A stretch of DNA of 64,000 nt from Streptomyces sp. ACA25. GTDB taxonomy: Bacteria; Actinomycetota; Actinomycetes; Streptomycetales; Streptomycetaceae. The DNA is taken from NCBI RefSeq assembly GCF_028200735.1, contig NZ_JAQKPV010000003.1, positions 124,001 to 188,000 on the forward strand, given 5' to 3'. Shown in pieces: positions 17,338-26,440 of the stretch. A model generated the notes under the pieces. It was not told where the DNA came from. It worked only from the letters and a program-made list of their open reading frames with translations, and ran no database searches. Every line of letters begins with the position of its first letter. Within the stretch, counting starts at the first letter, position 1. The translations under genes and the position numbers were made by a program.

Positions 17338-18570
17338 GTGCTGACCGGATATCTGCTGCCCGTCCAGACGGCGCTCTGGGTGTTCCCCTTCGTCGCCCTG
17401 CTGTTCGTTCTCCCCGCCGCCATCATGGGTTACCGCCGACGCGGCCGGGCCGGTGGCTGGTCCGCCCTGCTCTTCTACAGTTTCGTGTTCTACCTGCTGG
17501 CGGCACTGCTGCAGACGATGATGCCGCTGCCGACGGACATCGACGCGCACTGCACGGTCGCGAACTACTCCTCCGGCGGGCCGCAACTGGAGCCGCTGCA
17601 CTTCGCCCGCACCGTCTCGCAGGGCACCGCCGGTGACTGGTCCCCGCAGAACCTGGTCTCGCTCACCTCCACTTGGACCAGCTTGTTCAACCTGCTCCTG
17701 CTGCTGCCGCTCGGCGTGTACCTCCGCTACTACATGCGGCAGGGGCTGCTCGGCACCACGGCCGTCGCCCTGGGCACCTCACTGTTCTTCGAGACCACCC
17801 AGCTCACCGGCCTGTGGTTCGTCTACACCTGTCCCTACCGGCAGTTCAACGTGGACGACCTGCTGCTGAACACCCTGGGCGCGGTGCTGGGGTGGCTGGT
17901 CGCGGGCCGGCTCGGGCACCGGCTCCCCGCCATCGCACCGGACCGCGAACGCGCGCGGTACGGCAGCCGGGTGACCCTTCCCCGGCGGTTCCTGGCCTAC
18001 CTCACCGACCTGCTGGGCTGGCTGGTCGGCTGGACGCTGGTCACCGGCCTGGTGGTCGCGGCCACGGACACGACCACGGGCCGGGAATTCGGAATGCAGG
18101 CCGGGACGGTACTCGGCCTGGCCTGGTTCTGGCTGGTGCCGGCGGCCTTCGGGACCACCCCGGGGAAACGCGTGGTGCGGCTGCGGATCATGCGGCCCGA
18201 CGGCAGCCGGCCCGGCCCGTTCCGGACCACCGTCCGCTGCGCGCTGCTGCACGCCCCGCTCGCGCTGGGCTGGCTGCTGCTCGCCGAGAGGACCGGCATG
18301 GTGGCCCTCCCGGACCGGGCCGAGTGGCTGCTCCTGGCCGCGCTGCTGCCCGCCTTCGTCCTGGTGTGGGTGTGGTCCCCGTTGGCCGCCCTGCTCCGCG
18401 GGGACGGGCGCGCCCCCTACGAACGCGCCTCCGGCACCGTCAACCGGGCCGTCCTCAGCCGCCGGGAGCGGGGCACTGCCACCTCGGAGGAGCCGTCGGC
18501 CGACGGAGTTCCCAAGCAGCTCTCCCACGAGGACACCGCTTCCGGGAGCCGCCCTGCCCCCGGCCCGTAG
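17338..18570 (+). CDS. VanZ-like / RDD-family membrane protein
   Basis: A membrane protein, 410 aa from GTG 17338. The N-terminal half is VanZ-like, with about five membrane helices (TALWVFPFVALLFVLPAAIM, ALLFYSFVFYLLAALL, NLLLLLPLGVYLRY, and FNVDDLLLNTLGAVLGWLVAG, the conserved D-D-x-x-x-N-x-x-G motif). The C-terminal half is an RDD domain (RRFLAYLTDLLGWLVGW, TTPGKRVVRLRIM, LLHAPLALGWLLLAE). The start is uncertain: GTG 17209 or 17338, neither with a strong ribosome site. VanZ relatives affect glycopeptide/lipid envelope properties; the neighbouring penicillin-binding gene fits an envelope role. Confidence 0.78.
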   Translation: MLTGYLLPVQTALWVFPFVALLFVLPAAIMGYRRRGRAGGWSALLFYSFVFYLLAALLQTMMPLPTDIDAHCTVANYSSGGPQLEPLHFARTVSQGTAGDWSPQNLVSLTSTWTSLFNLLLLLPLGVYLRYYMRQGLLGTTAVALGTSLFFETTQLTGLWFVYTCPYRQFNVDDLLLNTLGAVLGWLVAGRLGHRLPAIAPDRERARYGSRVTLPRRFLAYLTDLLGWLVGWTLVTGLVVAATDTTTGREFGMQAGTVLGLAWFWLVPAAFGTTPGKRVVRLRIMRPDGSRPGPFRTTVRCALLHAPLALGWLLLAERTGMVALPDRAEWLLLAALLPAFVLVWVWSPLAALLRGDGRAPYERASGTVNRAVLSRRERGTATSEEPSADGVPKQLSHEDTASGSRPAPGP

Positions 18571-18800
18571 CTCCCAGCCGGGACGGTGCGGGAGTCGAGG
18601 GTGCGGGGCGAACCGTACCGGCGGGGGGACAGGGGTGCTTCCCCACGGCAGGAGAACGCGGGCGTTCGGGTGCGGTGCGGCCCGGACCCGGTTGGGCTGC
18701 GGCGCCCCGGGCCACTCGGGGGAAGGAACTGGCGGTGCGGGACGCCGCCGGACGGCCGGTAGGCTGCCCGGACGGCACGGGCGAGGGGCAGGAAAAGACG

Positions 18801-20423
18801 ATGCGGGACGGGCAGCGGGTCGCGGTCATCTCGGGGGCGTGCGCGGTGGTGGTGGCCGTCGCCGGAGTCGGGGCCTACGCCCTGCTCGGTGGCGAGGACG
18901 ATGCCTCCGCCCTCACCGGTTCGTCCGCCGGCGCGGAGCAGACCGAGGCGCCCACCGACGCCGAGGTCGCGGAGGTGTCGGCCGCGTTCCTGGCCGCCTG
19001 GGCCGGTGAGGACGCCACCGCCGCCGCCGCCCTCACCGACGACAGCCGGGCCGCGGAAACCGCCCTCACCCGCTTCGCCGAGGACACCCTGGTCTCCGAA
19101 CTCACGCTCACCGGGGACAGCCCTACGGGGGCCTCCGTCCCGTTCACGGTGGACGCCCGGGTGGTCTTCGAGGAAGAGCCGGCCGACTGGAGCTACGCGT
19201 CCGAGCTGACGGTCGTGCGGGACGCGGCAACAGGGGACGCGGTCGTGGACTGGCGCCCGGAGGTGCTGCACCCGCAGCTCGGCGAGGACCACCGCATCGA
19301 GACCGGGCCGGTCGGCGACTTCCCTCCGCTGCGGGCGCTGGACCTGCACGGCGACGAGCTGTCGGCGGAGGACTTCCCCTCGCTGTCCCCGGTGCTGGCC
19401 GAGCTCGCGGAACGGTACGCCGACCAGGCGGGCGGCAGCCGCGGGGCCGAGATCCGGATCGTGGACGCCGAAGGGGAACGCACCGCGCAGCTCATGGAGC
19501 TGACCGACCCCGTACCGGGTGAAGTGCCCACCACCATCGACCCGGCGGTCCAGCGGGCCGCCGAGGCCGCGGTGCAGGACCAGAAGCACGCGGCGGTGGT
19601 GGCCGTCCAGCCCAGCACGGGCGCGATACTCGCGGTCGCCGACGTCCCTTCGGGCAGCGCCGGGATCGCGCTCAACGGCAGCTACGCCCCCGGCTCCACC
19701 TGGAAGGTGGTGTCCGGCGGGCTGCTGCTCGGCGCAGGGCTCGCCGCACCGGACGCGCCGCACCCCTGCCCGCAGTTCTTCGAGCACGGGGGCTGGGAGT
19801 TCCAGAACCTCGACGAGTTCGAGATCGAGAACGGGACCTTCGCGACGAGCTTCGCCCGGTCCTGCAACACCGCCTTCATCAGCCGGGCGCCGGAGCTGTC
19901 GGACGAGCAGCTCGGCACCTACGCCCGGGACGCCTTCGGGATAGGGCTGGACTGGCAGGTGGGTGTGCCCTCGCACAACGGCACAGTGCCCGTGGAGTCC
20001 CAGGCCCAGATGGCGGCGCAGCTGATCGGCCAGGCCGGGGTGCGGGCCAATCCGATGGTGATGGCCTCGGTGTCGGCCACCGTCAAGTCCGGGGTGTTCC
20101 GGCAGCCGTACCTGGTGCCACCGTCCTTCGACGGCCGGGACCTGGCCCGGGCGCCCGGCCCTTCCGCGGAGACGGCGCAGCAGTTGCGCGGGCTGCTGAA
20201 CTTCACGGCCACCAGTGGTACCGCCGCGGAGGCGATGGCCGGGCTGGACGGTGAGATCGGCGGCAAGACCGGCTCGGCCGAGGTGATGGACCAGGACAAG
20301 CCGAACGCGTGGTTCACCGCCTACCGCAACGACCTCGCGGTGGCGGCGATGGTGTCCGAGATCGGGCACGGCGGCACCTACGCCGGCCCGATCGTGGCCC
20401 AGGTCCTGCGCGTGGGGTCCTGA
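18801..20423 (+). CDS. Penicillin-binding transpeptidase with NTF2-like N-terminal domain
   Basis: A 540-aa membrane-anchored cell-wall D,D-transpeptidase. One N-terminal membrane segment (VAVISGACAVVVAVAGVGAYALL, 7-29) is followed by an NTF2-like/MecA-N domain (about 50-160) and a transpeptidase domain. The catalytic motifs are SxxK as STWK (in APGSTWKVV), SxN as SCN (in ARSCNTAFI) and KTG as KTGS (in GGKTGSAEV). AGGA lies 8 nt before ATG 18801; the frame is open far upstream but only by G+C bias. It follows the VanZ-RDD gene on the same strand after 230 bp. Confidence 0.92.
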   Translation: MRDGQRVAVISGACAVVVAVAGVGAYALLGGEDDASALTGSSAGAEQTEAPTDAEVAEVSAAFLAAWAGEDATAAAALTDDSRAAETALTRFAEDTLVSELTLTGDSPTGASVPFTVDARVVFEEEPADWSYASELTVVRDAATGDAVVDWRPEVLHPQLGEDHRIETGPVGDFPPLRALDLHGDELSAEDFPSLSPVLAELAERYADQAGGSRGAEIRIVDAEGERTAQLMELTDPVPGEVPTTIDPAVQRAAEAAVQDQKHAAVVAVQPSTGAILAVADVPSGSAGIALNGSYAPGSTWKVVSGGLLLGAGLAAPDAPHPCPQFFEHGGWEFQNLDEFEIENGTFATSFARSCNTAFISRAPELSDEQLGTYARDAFGIGLDWQVGVPSHNGTVPVESQAQMAAQLIGQAGVRANPMVMASVSATVKSGVFRQPYLVPPSFDGRDLARAPGPSAETAQQLRGLLNFTATSGTAAEAMAGLDGEIGGKTGSAEVMDQDKPNAWFTAYRNDLAVAAMVSEIGHGGTYAGPIVAQVLRVGS

Positions 20424-20477
20424 CCGGGCGGCCCGGCAGCCGGCTCCGGCCGTACGGTCCGGCCCGTTCAGCGGCCT

Positions 20478-21227
20478 TCAGCGGGGCAGGGCGGCAGGGT
20501 CGAAGCCGTAGGGGAGCTCCAGGCGGTGCCGGTGCAGCAGCGCCGTGTCGGCGAGGAGATCCCGGGTGGGGCCGTCGGCGACGACGGTGCCCTCGCTGAG
20601 GATGACCGAGCGGGGGCACAGCTCCAGGGCGTAGGGCAGGTCGTGGGTCACCATCAGGACGGTCAGGTCCAGCGAGCGGAGGATCGCGGCCAGTTCGCGG
20701 CGGGCGGCCGGGTCGAGGTTGGCCGAGGGCTCGTCGAGGACCAGGATTTCGGGGTCCATGGCCAGCACGGTGGCCACCGCGACCCGGCGGCGCTGGCCGA
20801 ACGAGAGGTGGTGCGGCGGCCGGTCGGCGTACTCCTCCATGCCGACCCGGGCGAGCGCCCGGCCGACCCGGGCCTCCAGCTCGCCGCCGCGCAGCCCCGC
20901 CGTGGCCGGGCCGAAGGCGACGTCCTCCCGGACCGTGGGCATGAACAGCTGGTCGTCGGGGTCCTGGAAGACGATGCCGACGCGGCGGCGGATTTCGGCG
21001 AAGTGCTCCTTGACCACCGGCAGCCCGGCCACCCGCACCTGACCGGTGACCGGCGGGAGGATGCCGTTGAGGTGCAGCACCAGGGTGGTCTTGCCGGCCC
21101 CGTTGGGGCCGAGCAGGGCCACCCGCTCACCGCGCGGCACCGTCAGATCGACGCCGTGCAGGGCCCGGTGGCCGTCGGGGTACGCGTAGGCGAGGCCGGA
21201 GACCTCCAGGGAGGGGGGCTCAGTCAT
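20478..21227 (-). CDS. cbiO: Cobalt/nickel ECF transporter ATP-binding subunit
   Basis: The 249-aa ATPase energises uptake by the CbiMNQ membrane complex. Walker A is GPNGAGKTT (38-46), the Q-loop FQDPDDQLF is typical of ECF A-components, the signature is LSFGQRRRVAVA and Walker B is ILVLDEPSANLD, followed by the H-loop VTHDL. It is the last gene of cbiMN-cbiQ-cbiO; 84 bp separate it from cbiQ. It converges on the penicillin-binding gene. Confidence 0.92.
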   Translation of the reverse strand: MTEPPSLEVSGLAYAYPDGHRALHGVDLTVPRGERVALLGPNGAGKTTLVLHLNGILPPVTGQVRVAGLPVVKEHFAEIRRRVGIVFQDPDDQLFMPTVREDVAFGPATAGLRGGELEARVGRALARVGMEEYADRPPHHLSFGQRRRVAVATVLAMDPEILVLDEPSANLDPAARRELAAILRSLDLTVLMVTHDLPYALELCPRSVILSEGTVVADGPTRDLLADTALLHRHRLELPYGFDPAALPR

Positions 21228-21311
21228 GGTTCCCGGCTCTCGTGCGGCTGTCGTGTTCGGTCATGGGGCTCCCGCCCGGAGGGGGTTCGCCGAGGTCGCC
21301 GGGTGCGCCGC

Positions 21312-22082
21312 TCATCCGCTGCCCGTGGTCCATGCTCCCAGGCAGACCAGCAGAGCCGGAGCGGGGAGGGCCGCCGCGTGCACCCACTGGACGGGGCGGG
21401 CGGTCACCCGGTCGATCACCGGCATGCTGCCCCGGTAGCCGCGGCTGAGCATCGCCAGGTGGACCCGCTCACCGCGCTCGTACGCCCGGATGAAGAGCGC
21501 ACCCGCGGTCGTGGCGAGCACCCCCCAGTGCCGGATGCCGCTCGCCTGGAAGCCGCGGGACTCCCGGGCGATCCGCATCCGGCGCAGCTCCCCGGCGATG
21601 ACCTCGAGGTAACGGATCATGAAGGCTGCGATCTGCACCAGCATCGGCGGCAGCCGCAGCCGCTCCAGGCCCAGGAGCAGCTGGCGGATCTCGGTGGTGG
21701 CGGCCAGCAGCACGGAGGCGGCGACGCCGAGGGTGCCCTTGGCGAGAATGTTCCAGGCCCCCCACAGGCCGGACTCGCTGAGGGAGAGCCCGAGCCAGGT
21801 GAGGTGCGGGCCCTCGGCGACGAAGGGGAGCAGCAGGGCGAAGGCGACGAACGGCACCTCCACGAGCATCCGGGTCAGCAGGAACCCGGCCGGCACCCGG
21901 GCGGTGACGGCGACGGCGGCGAGCAGCAGGGCGTAGAGGCCGAAGGCCCACATCACCTCGCGCGGGGTGGCCACCACGACGAGGACGAAGCCGAACACGG
22001 CGACGATCTTGGTGTGCGCGGGCAGCAGGTGGACGGGGGACCGGCCGGGCAGGTGCAGACCGGCGGTGTGCGCCGCTCCCAT
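21312..22082 (-). CDS. cbiQ: Cobalt/nickel ECF transporter transmembrane subunit
   Basis: A 256-aa integral membrane T-component that couples CbiO to the substrate-specific CbiM. There are about five to six membrane helices, and the coupling-helix motif appears as ARESRGF (A-R-G type) plus MLSRGYRG near the C-terminus. ATG 22082 lies one base beyond the cbiM stop, so expression is probably coupled. The open frame to 22388 inside cbiM is not coding. Confidence 0.9.
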   Translation of the reverse strand: MGAAHTAGLHLPGRSPVHLLPAHTKIVAVFGFVLVVVATPREVMWAFGLYALLLAAVAVTARVPAGFLLTRMLVEVPFVAFALLLPFVAEGPHLTWLGLSLSESGLWGAWNILAKGTLGVAASVLLAATTEIRQLLLGLERLRLPPMLVQIAAFMIRYLEVIAGELRRMRIARESRGFQASGIRHWGVLATTAGALFIRAYERGERVHLAMLSRGYRGSMPVIDRVTARPVQWVHAAALPAPALLVCLGAWTTGSG

Positions 22083-22083
22083 G

Positions 22084-23094
22084 TCAGACGCTCTCGGGCG
22101 AGCGCTGCTGCTCGGCGGGCTGCGCCTCGGAGTCCTGCGGGGTGTCGGTGCGGCGGCGGCGCAGGACGACGAACGCGGCGGTGCCCGCGGCCAGGGTGGC
22201 GGAGACGCCGATGAGCCCGGCGAGGCCGACGGACAGCGTCTCGTTGTCCAGGCCGCTGACTCCGTAGTCCTCCAGCGGGGAGCCCGCCAGGTCGTGTTCC
22301 CGTTCGCGTTCGTCGATGCCGTGGTCCTCGGCCACCCGCTCCAGACCGTCCGGCTGGTCGGAGGCGTAGGCGCTGACCAGGCCCGCACACACGGCGGTGG
22401 CGGCGAGCCCGGCGATCCACACCGGGCGGACGGACCGTTGCCCGGGCCGGGCGGTGCGCATGCCGTGCACCAGGTCGGGCCGGACGGCGAGCACGGCGCC
22501 GACGGTCATCGCGGTGATGACGCCCTCGCCGACTCCGATGGCGGTGTGCACGCCGACCATGGCGGCGAACACCCGGCCGATCGCTATGTCGGCGGTGCCG
22601 CCGAGCGCGTAGAGGCCGGTGAAGACGGCGGCGGCGGCGGGCACCGAGAGGAAGGCGGCGGTGAAGGCGGCGGCGGTGACGCTGCGCCTGCTGTCCGGGA
22701 GTACCCGCAGCAGGCCGCGGAAGACGATCCAGGCGACCAGCACGGCCACGACGCCGAGCAGGGTGATGTTGATGCCGAGGGCGGTGAGGCCGCCGTCTGC
22801 GAAGAGCAGGGCCTGGATCAGGAGGACGACGGCCAGGACCAGCACGCCGGTGAAGGGGCCGACGAGTATCGCCGCCAGTGCGCCTCCCATGAGGTGCCCG
22901 CTGGTGCCGGCCCCCACCGGGAAGGTCAGCATCTGCACGGCGAAGACGAAGGCGGCGACCAGTCCGGCGAGCGGGGCGGTGCGCTCGTCGAGCTCGCGGC
23001 GCGCGCCGCGCAGGGAGACCGCGACGGCCGTGACGGCCACGGCGCCGGCCGCCACGGACACGGGTGCGTCGAAGAACCCGTCGGGAACATGCAT
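22084..23094 (-). CDS. cbiM: CbiM-CbiN fusion, substrate-binding membrane subunits
   Basis: A 336-aa membrane protein. The start MHVPDGFFDAPV is the invariant CbiM N-terminus whose Met-His backbone binds the metal. Helices include the GTSGHLMGGALAAILVGP signature. After about residue 220 a linker leads to a CbiN-like domain with the PDGLE motif (DQPDGLERVAEDHG, near 255-270) and a terminal membrane helix followed by a polar tail. Substrate choice, Co2+ or Ni2+, cannot be read from the sequence. The start is fixed by MHVPDG; no B12 riboswitch was seen upstream. Confidence 0.92.
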   Translation of the reverse strand: MHVPDGFFDAPVSVAAGAVAVTAVAVSLRGARRELDERTAPLAGLVAAFVFAVQMLTFPVGAGTSGHLMGGALAAILVGPFTGVLVLAVVLLIQALLFADGGLTALGINITLLGVVAVLVAWIVFRGLLRVLPDSRRSVTAAAFTAAFLSVPAAAAVFTGLYALGGTADIAIGRVFAAMVGVHTAIGVGEGVITAMTVGAVLAVRPDLVHGMRTARPGQRSVRPVWIAGLAATAVCAGLVSAYASDQPDGLERVAEDHGIDEREREHDLAGSPLEDYGVSGLDNETLSVGLAGLIGVSATLAAGTAAFVVLRRRRTDTPQDSEAQPAEQQRSPESV

Positions 23095-23215
23095 AGCGGG
23101 ACTCGTCTCTCGGGCAGGGAGCTGGGAGCGTGCGGAACGGCTCGGGCCGGGCAGCTCGGGCGGCGGTGCGGCACGGCGGTCGACAGGAAGGCTTCGCACT
23201 GATAATAAAGCGCTC

Positions 23216-23232
23216 CTGCGAACAATGTGCAA
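23216..23232 (-). promoter_or_regulatory. Candidate Nur-like metal regulator box before cbiM
   Basis: On the minus strand TTGCAC-ATTGT-TCGCAG matches 9 of 12 positions of the nickel-responsive Nur box TTGCAA-N5-TTGCAA. TTGCAC also sits 19 bp before TATTAT in an A+T-rich patch, so the box would overlap a -35 element. This is an inference based on recalled consensus; a single imperfect match could be chance. Confidence 0.3.
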
Positions 23233-23348
23233 GAGCGCCTGGGTGGCCGCGGCCGCGATGACCGCGTGTGGCGAGGGAGCCGGCCGTGATCACGGCTCCT
23301 GCGCCGGACGGGCCGACGCGGTCACTCCGTCGTGCAAGGATCCGGACC

Positions 23349-23753
23349 ATGATTTCCGTCGAGCAAGTGATCGACCGCGCTGGTGAGGAAGGCGTGATGC
23401 CGTTGCTCACGCTGGACGAGTTCTTCGACGGCAACGGCGAGGAGGAGTGCCTCGCCCCGAACCAGTGGGGCTACGGACGGCCCGCTCTCGCCGTGCTGGC
23501 CGGGCGTCTGCGCGCCCTCGAGCGGCACGACAACGTTTTCTGGGTCCGGGTGCAGCTGCACCCGGAGACGCTGGAGTCGGAGGAACTCGTCGGCGAAGCC
23601 GTCGCCCTCTGCACCACGGCGGACGAGGAGGTCTGTGCGGGGTGGATCGAGGGGTTCGAGGCAAGCGGGGTGATCCCCGAACTGGTGGAGGAGTACCGGG
23701 ACGTTCCGGAGGTGCCGCCCGGCGCCGCCGTGTGGTCGGTGGTGTGGGACTGA
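23349..23753 (+). CDS. Conserved-looking hypothetical acidic protein
   Basis: A 134-aa cytosolic protein, strongly acidic (many Glu/Asp), without signal peptide or membrane segment; five tryptophans lie across it. ATG 23349 has AAGGA 9 nt upstream. It is divergent from cbiM and convergent with the MMPL gene, ending at a strong shared terminator. No family was recognised and no function is proposed. Confidence 0.65.
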   Translation: MISVEQVIDRAGEEGVMPLLTLDEFFDGNGEEECLAPNQWGYGRPALAVLAGRLRALERHDNVFWVRVQLHPETLESEELVGEAVALCTTADEEVCAGWIEGFEASGVIPELVEEYRDVPEVPPGAAVWSVVWD

Positions 23754-23761
23754 CCGGGGAA

Positions 23762-23807
23762 GACGTGCTGGTCGCAGCCGCTCGTTGCGGACTGCGACCA
23801 GCACGTC
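23762..23807. terminator. Strong bidirectional hairpin
   Basis: Perfect 16-bp inverted repeat, GACGTGCTGGTCGCAG (23762-23777) and its complement (23792-23807), with a 14-nt loop, placed between two convergent stop codons (23753 plus, 23839 minus). This is the most stable hairpin noticed in the window. Confidence 0.85.
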
Positions 23808-23838
23808 ACCGGGTGGCGGAGGTCGATCCGCCGGTGGC

Positions 23839-26088
23839 CTAGCCGACGGGGGCGGGCTCGCGTGCGGCCTTGACGGCCTCCCTGCCCTGGCCGTTGGCCC
23901 GCAGGTACCGCTCCAGCGTCTCGCCCTCGACATCGACGTTGGGCAGGATGCGGTCCAGCCATGCCGGCAGCCACCAGGCGCGCTCGCCGAGGAGGCCGAG
24001 CACCGCCGGGACGATCGTCATCCGGACGACGAACGCGTCGATGAGGATCGCCATGGCCAGGCCGAAGCCCATCATCTTGACCATCGACTCACCTGCGGTG
24101 ATGAAGCCGGAGAAGACGCTGATCATGATGATGGCGGCGGCGGTGACCACGCGGGCGTTCAGCTGGAAGCCGGTGACCACTGCCTGGTGCGAGTCCTCGC
24201 CGTGGACGTGCGCCTCGCGCATGCGGGTGACGAGGAACACCTCGTAGTCCATCGCGAGGCCGAAGATCACACCGATCATGAAGATCGGCATCATGCTCAT
24301 GATCGGCCCGGCCTCGGCGCTGAAGAGTCCGGCCATCCAGCCCCACTGGAACACCGCGACCACGGCTCCGAGCGCGGCCAGCACCGAGAGCAGGAATCCC
24401 AGCGCGGCCTTCAGCGGCACCAGGATCGAGCGGAAGACCAGCATCAGCAGCACGAACGCCAGCCCGACGACGAGTGCCAGGTAGGGGACCAGGGCGTCGG
24501 ACAGCACCTCGGAGAAGTCGCTGTTCGCGGCGGTCTGGCCGGAGACCAGCAGCGAGACCCCGGTGTCGGAGTCGACCGCGGGTGCCACGTCCTCCCGCAG
24601 CTGAGCGACGAGTTCGGTGGTCTCGGTGCTCGCCGGCCCCGAAGTGGGGAAGGCGACCATGGTGGCCACGTCACCGGACTCGTTGAAGAACGGCGGCGCC
24701 GTGGCGACGATGCCGTCGAGCTCCTCGACCTGAGTACCGATGAGGTCGGCGGCACCCTGCGGGTCGGCGGCGTCCCGGCCGTCCAGGACCAGCACCAGCG
24801 GGCCGTTGAACCCGGCGCCGAAGCCCTCGGACAGCATGTCGTACGCCTGCCGCTGAGTCGTCTCCTCCGGCTGGGTGCTGTCGTCCGGCAGGCCGAGTTC
24901 CAGATCGGCGACCGGCAGCGCCAGGGCACCGAGGGCGGCGACGGAAGCGACCAGGACGACGACCGGGCGGCGCAGCACGCCCTTGGCCCAGCGGGTACCG
25001 AAGTTGTCGCCGCCGCTCTTGCTGAAGGTGGGTGGGAGTGTGCTGGGGACCCCGGTGACGGGGTTCGCCGCCCGGATCTTGCGGCCGAAGATCCGCTTGC
25101 CGACGAAGCCGAGCATGGCCGGCACCAGGGTGAGGGCGACCAGCACGGCGATGGCCACGGTGGCGGCTGCCGCCAGACCCATCTTGGTGAGCGGCGGGAT
25201 GTTGACGACCCACAGGCCGGCCAGCGCGATGATCACCGTCAGACCGGCGAAGACGACGGCCGAGCCCGCCGTGCCCACGGCCCGTCCGACAGCTTCCTCC
25301 CGGCTGTGGCCGGCCACCAGCTCGGAGCGGTACCGCGCGGCGATGAACAGCGCGTAGTCGATGCCGACGGCGAGACCGATCATCATCGCCAGAATGCCGG
25401 TCATCTCGGTGAGGCCGAGCAGGACGCTCAGCGCGCCGATGCCGGACATGCCGATGCCGACCCCGATCAGCGCGGTGATCAGCGGCAGTCCGGCCGCGAT
25501 GAGCGAGCCGAAGGTGATGATCAGGACCATGGCGGCGACGCCGATGCCGATGATCTCGCCGTGGCCGAAGTCGGCCTCTCCGTAAGCGACCTCACCGCTG
25601 GCCTCGACGACGAGACCGACGTCCCGGCCCTCGTCCAAGGCGTCGAAGAGCTCGGAGCGCATGGTCTCGGTGATGTCGGCCCAGGAGGCGGAGTAGTCCA
25701 CCGTGGCGTACGCGGTGGTCTCGTCCTGGCTCACCGCGTTGCTCTCGAACGGGTCGGCGATGCCGACGATCTGCTCACCGCCCTCCAGGCGGGCGAGCAC
25801 CCCCTCGATCACCGCCGTGTTCTCCGGGGAGGTGACGACCTCCCCCTCGGGAGCCTGGAAGACGATGCGGGAGCTGATCGCATCGGCGTTGGACCCGGGG
25901 AACTGCTCCTCCATCAGGTCGAACGCCTGCTGGGACTCCGTCCCGGGCAGGGCGAAGTCCTCCTCGACGTCTCCGTTGGTGAGAGCCGCCGCAGTGCCGA
26001 CGGCCAGGAGTACGGCCACCCATATCAGGGCAACCCAGCGCCGGCCGCGGAAGCTCAGCCGGCCGAGTTTGTACAAGAACGTAGCCAC
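23839..26088 (-). CDS. MMPL-family RND transporter
   Basis: A 749-aa inner-membrane efflux/lipid-export pump. Two repeated halves each have one helix, a large external domain and five helices. Diagnostic MMPL segments are VGIDYALFIAARYR (first half) and FGLAMDYEVFLVTRMRE (second half), with the acidic-aromatic pairs typical of proton coupling. GTG 26088 is preceded by AGGAGAG; the family start (FLYKLGRLSFRGRRWV) sits right there. The substrate is unknown. It stands alone and is divergent from the tricorn gene. Confidence 0.9.
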   Translation of the reverse strand: MATFLYKLGRLSFRGRRWVALIWVAVLLAVGTAAALTNGDVEEDFALPGTESQQAFDLMEEQFPGSNADAISSRIVFQAPEGEVVTSPENTAVIEGVLARLEGGEQIVGIADPFESNAVSQDETTAYATVDYSASWADITETMRSELFDALDEGRDVGLVVEASGEVAYGEADFGHGEIIGIGVAAMVLIITFGSLIAAGLPLITALIGVGIGMSGIGALSVLLGLTEMTGILAMMIGLAVGIDYALFIAARYRSELVAGHSREEAVGRAVGTAGSAVVFAGLTVIIALAGLWVVNIPPLTKMGLAAAATVAIAVLVALTLVPAMLGFVGKRIFGRKIRAANPVTGVPSTLPPTFSKSGGDNFGTRWAKGVLRRPVVVLVASVAALGALALPVADLELGLPDDSTQPEETTQRQAYDMLSEGFGAGFNGPLVLVLDGRDAADPQGAADLIGTQVEELDGIVATAPPFFNESGDVATMVAFPTSGPASTETTELVAQLREDVAPAVDSDTGVSLLVSGQTAANSDFSEVLSDALVPYLALVVGLAFVLLMLVFRSILVPLKAALGFLLSVLAALGAVVAVFQWGWMAGLFSAEAGPIMSMMPIFMIGVIFGLAMDYEVFLVTRMREAHVHGEDSHQAVVTGFQLNARVVTAAAIIMISVFSGFITAGESMVKMMGFGLAMAILIDAFVVRMTIVPAVLGLLGERAWWLPAWLDRILPNVDVEGETLERYLRANGQGREAVKAAREPAPVG

Positions 26089-26440
26089 GGGGTGGTCTCT
26101 CCTGGGCGAAGTGTGGGCTGTCAGGGCGTCGGAGCGGGACCGCTCATGAGTCAGGACGCCGGGCCACTTCCCCGAGGGTGCCCGTCGCACTGATGTGTGA
26201 TGCGCCTCACAGAGCGCGCCTCTTTGCGGAACACCCGATGGTGTGAGCGACACGGAGGCCGCCCGCTCGTCCCGGAATCATCGCACCCGGGCCCGCACGT
26301 GCGCGGACTGCCCCCGACCTCACCCCCGTACCCGGTCCGCTGCTTCGCTCCACCCGCACGACTCGAACGACCGCTCACCTCCTCACTCGTGCGGGGGTAC
26401 CGCGGGGGAACAGTTGCCGGAAGCGCGACGGGGGCCAAGC
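26089..26440. promoter_or_regulatory. Divergent intergenic region, MMPL/tricorn
   Basis: 352 bp holding promoters for both genes. CCCGCACGA (26353-26361) and TCGTGCGGG (26397-26405) form a 9-bp inverted repeat in the tricorn leader. No regulator gene is adjacent and no other element stands out. Confidence 0.35.

Noticed and set aside
17673..18800. Upstream extension of the penicillin-binding protein frame
   Set aside because: The frame is open by chance through the VanZ-RDD gene. The protein-like sequence, membrane anchor and ribosome site begin at ATG 18801.
23095..23348. Possible cobalamin riboswitch before cbiM
   Set aside because: No B12-box-like sequence or expected long structured leader was recognised on either strand.
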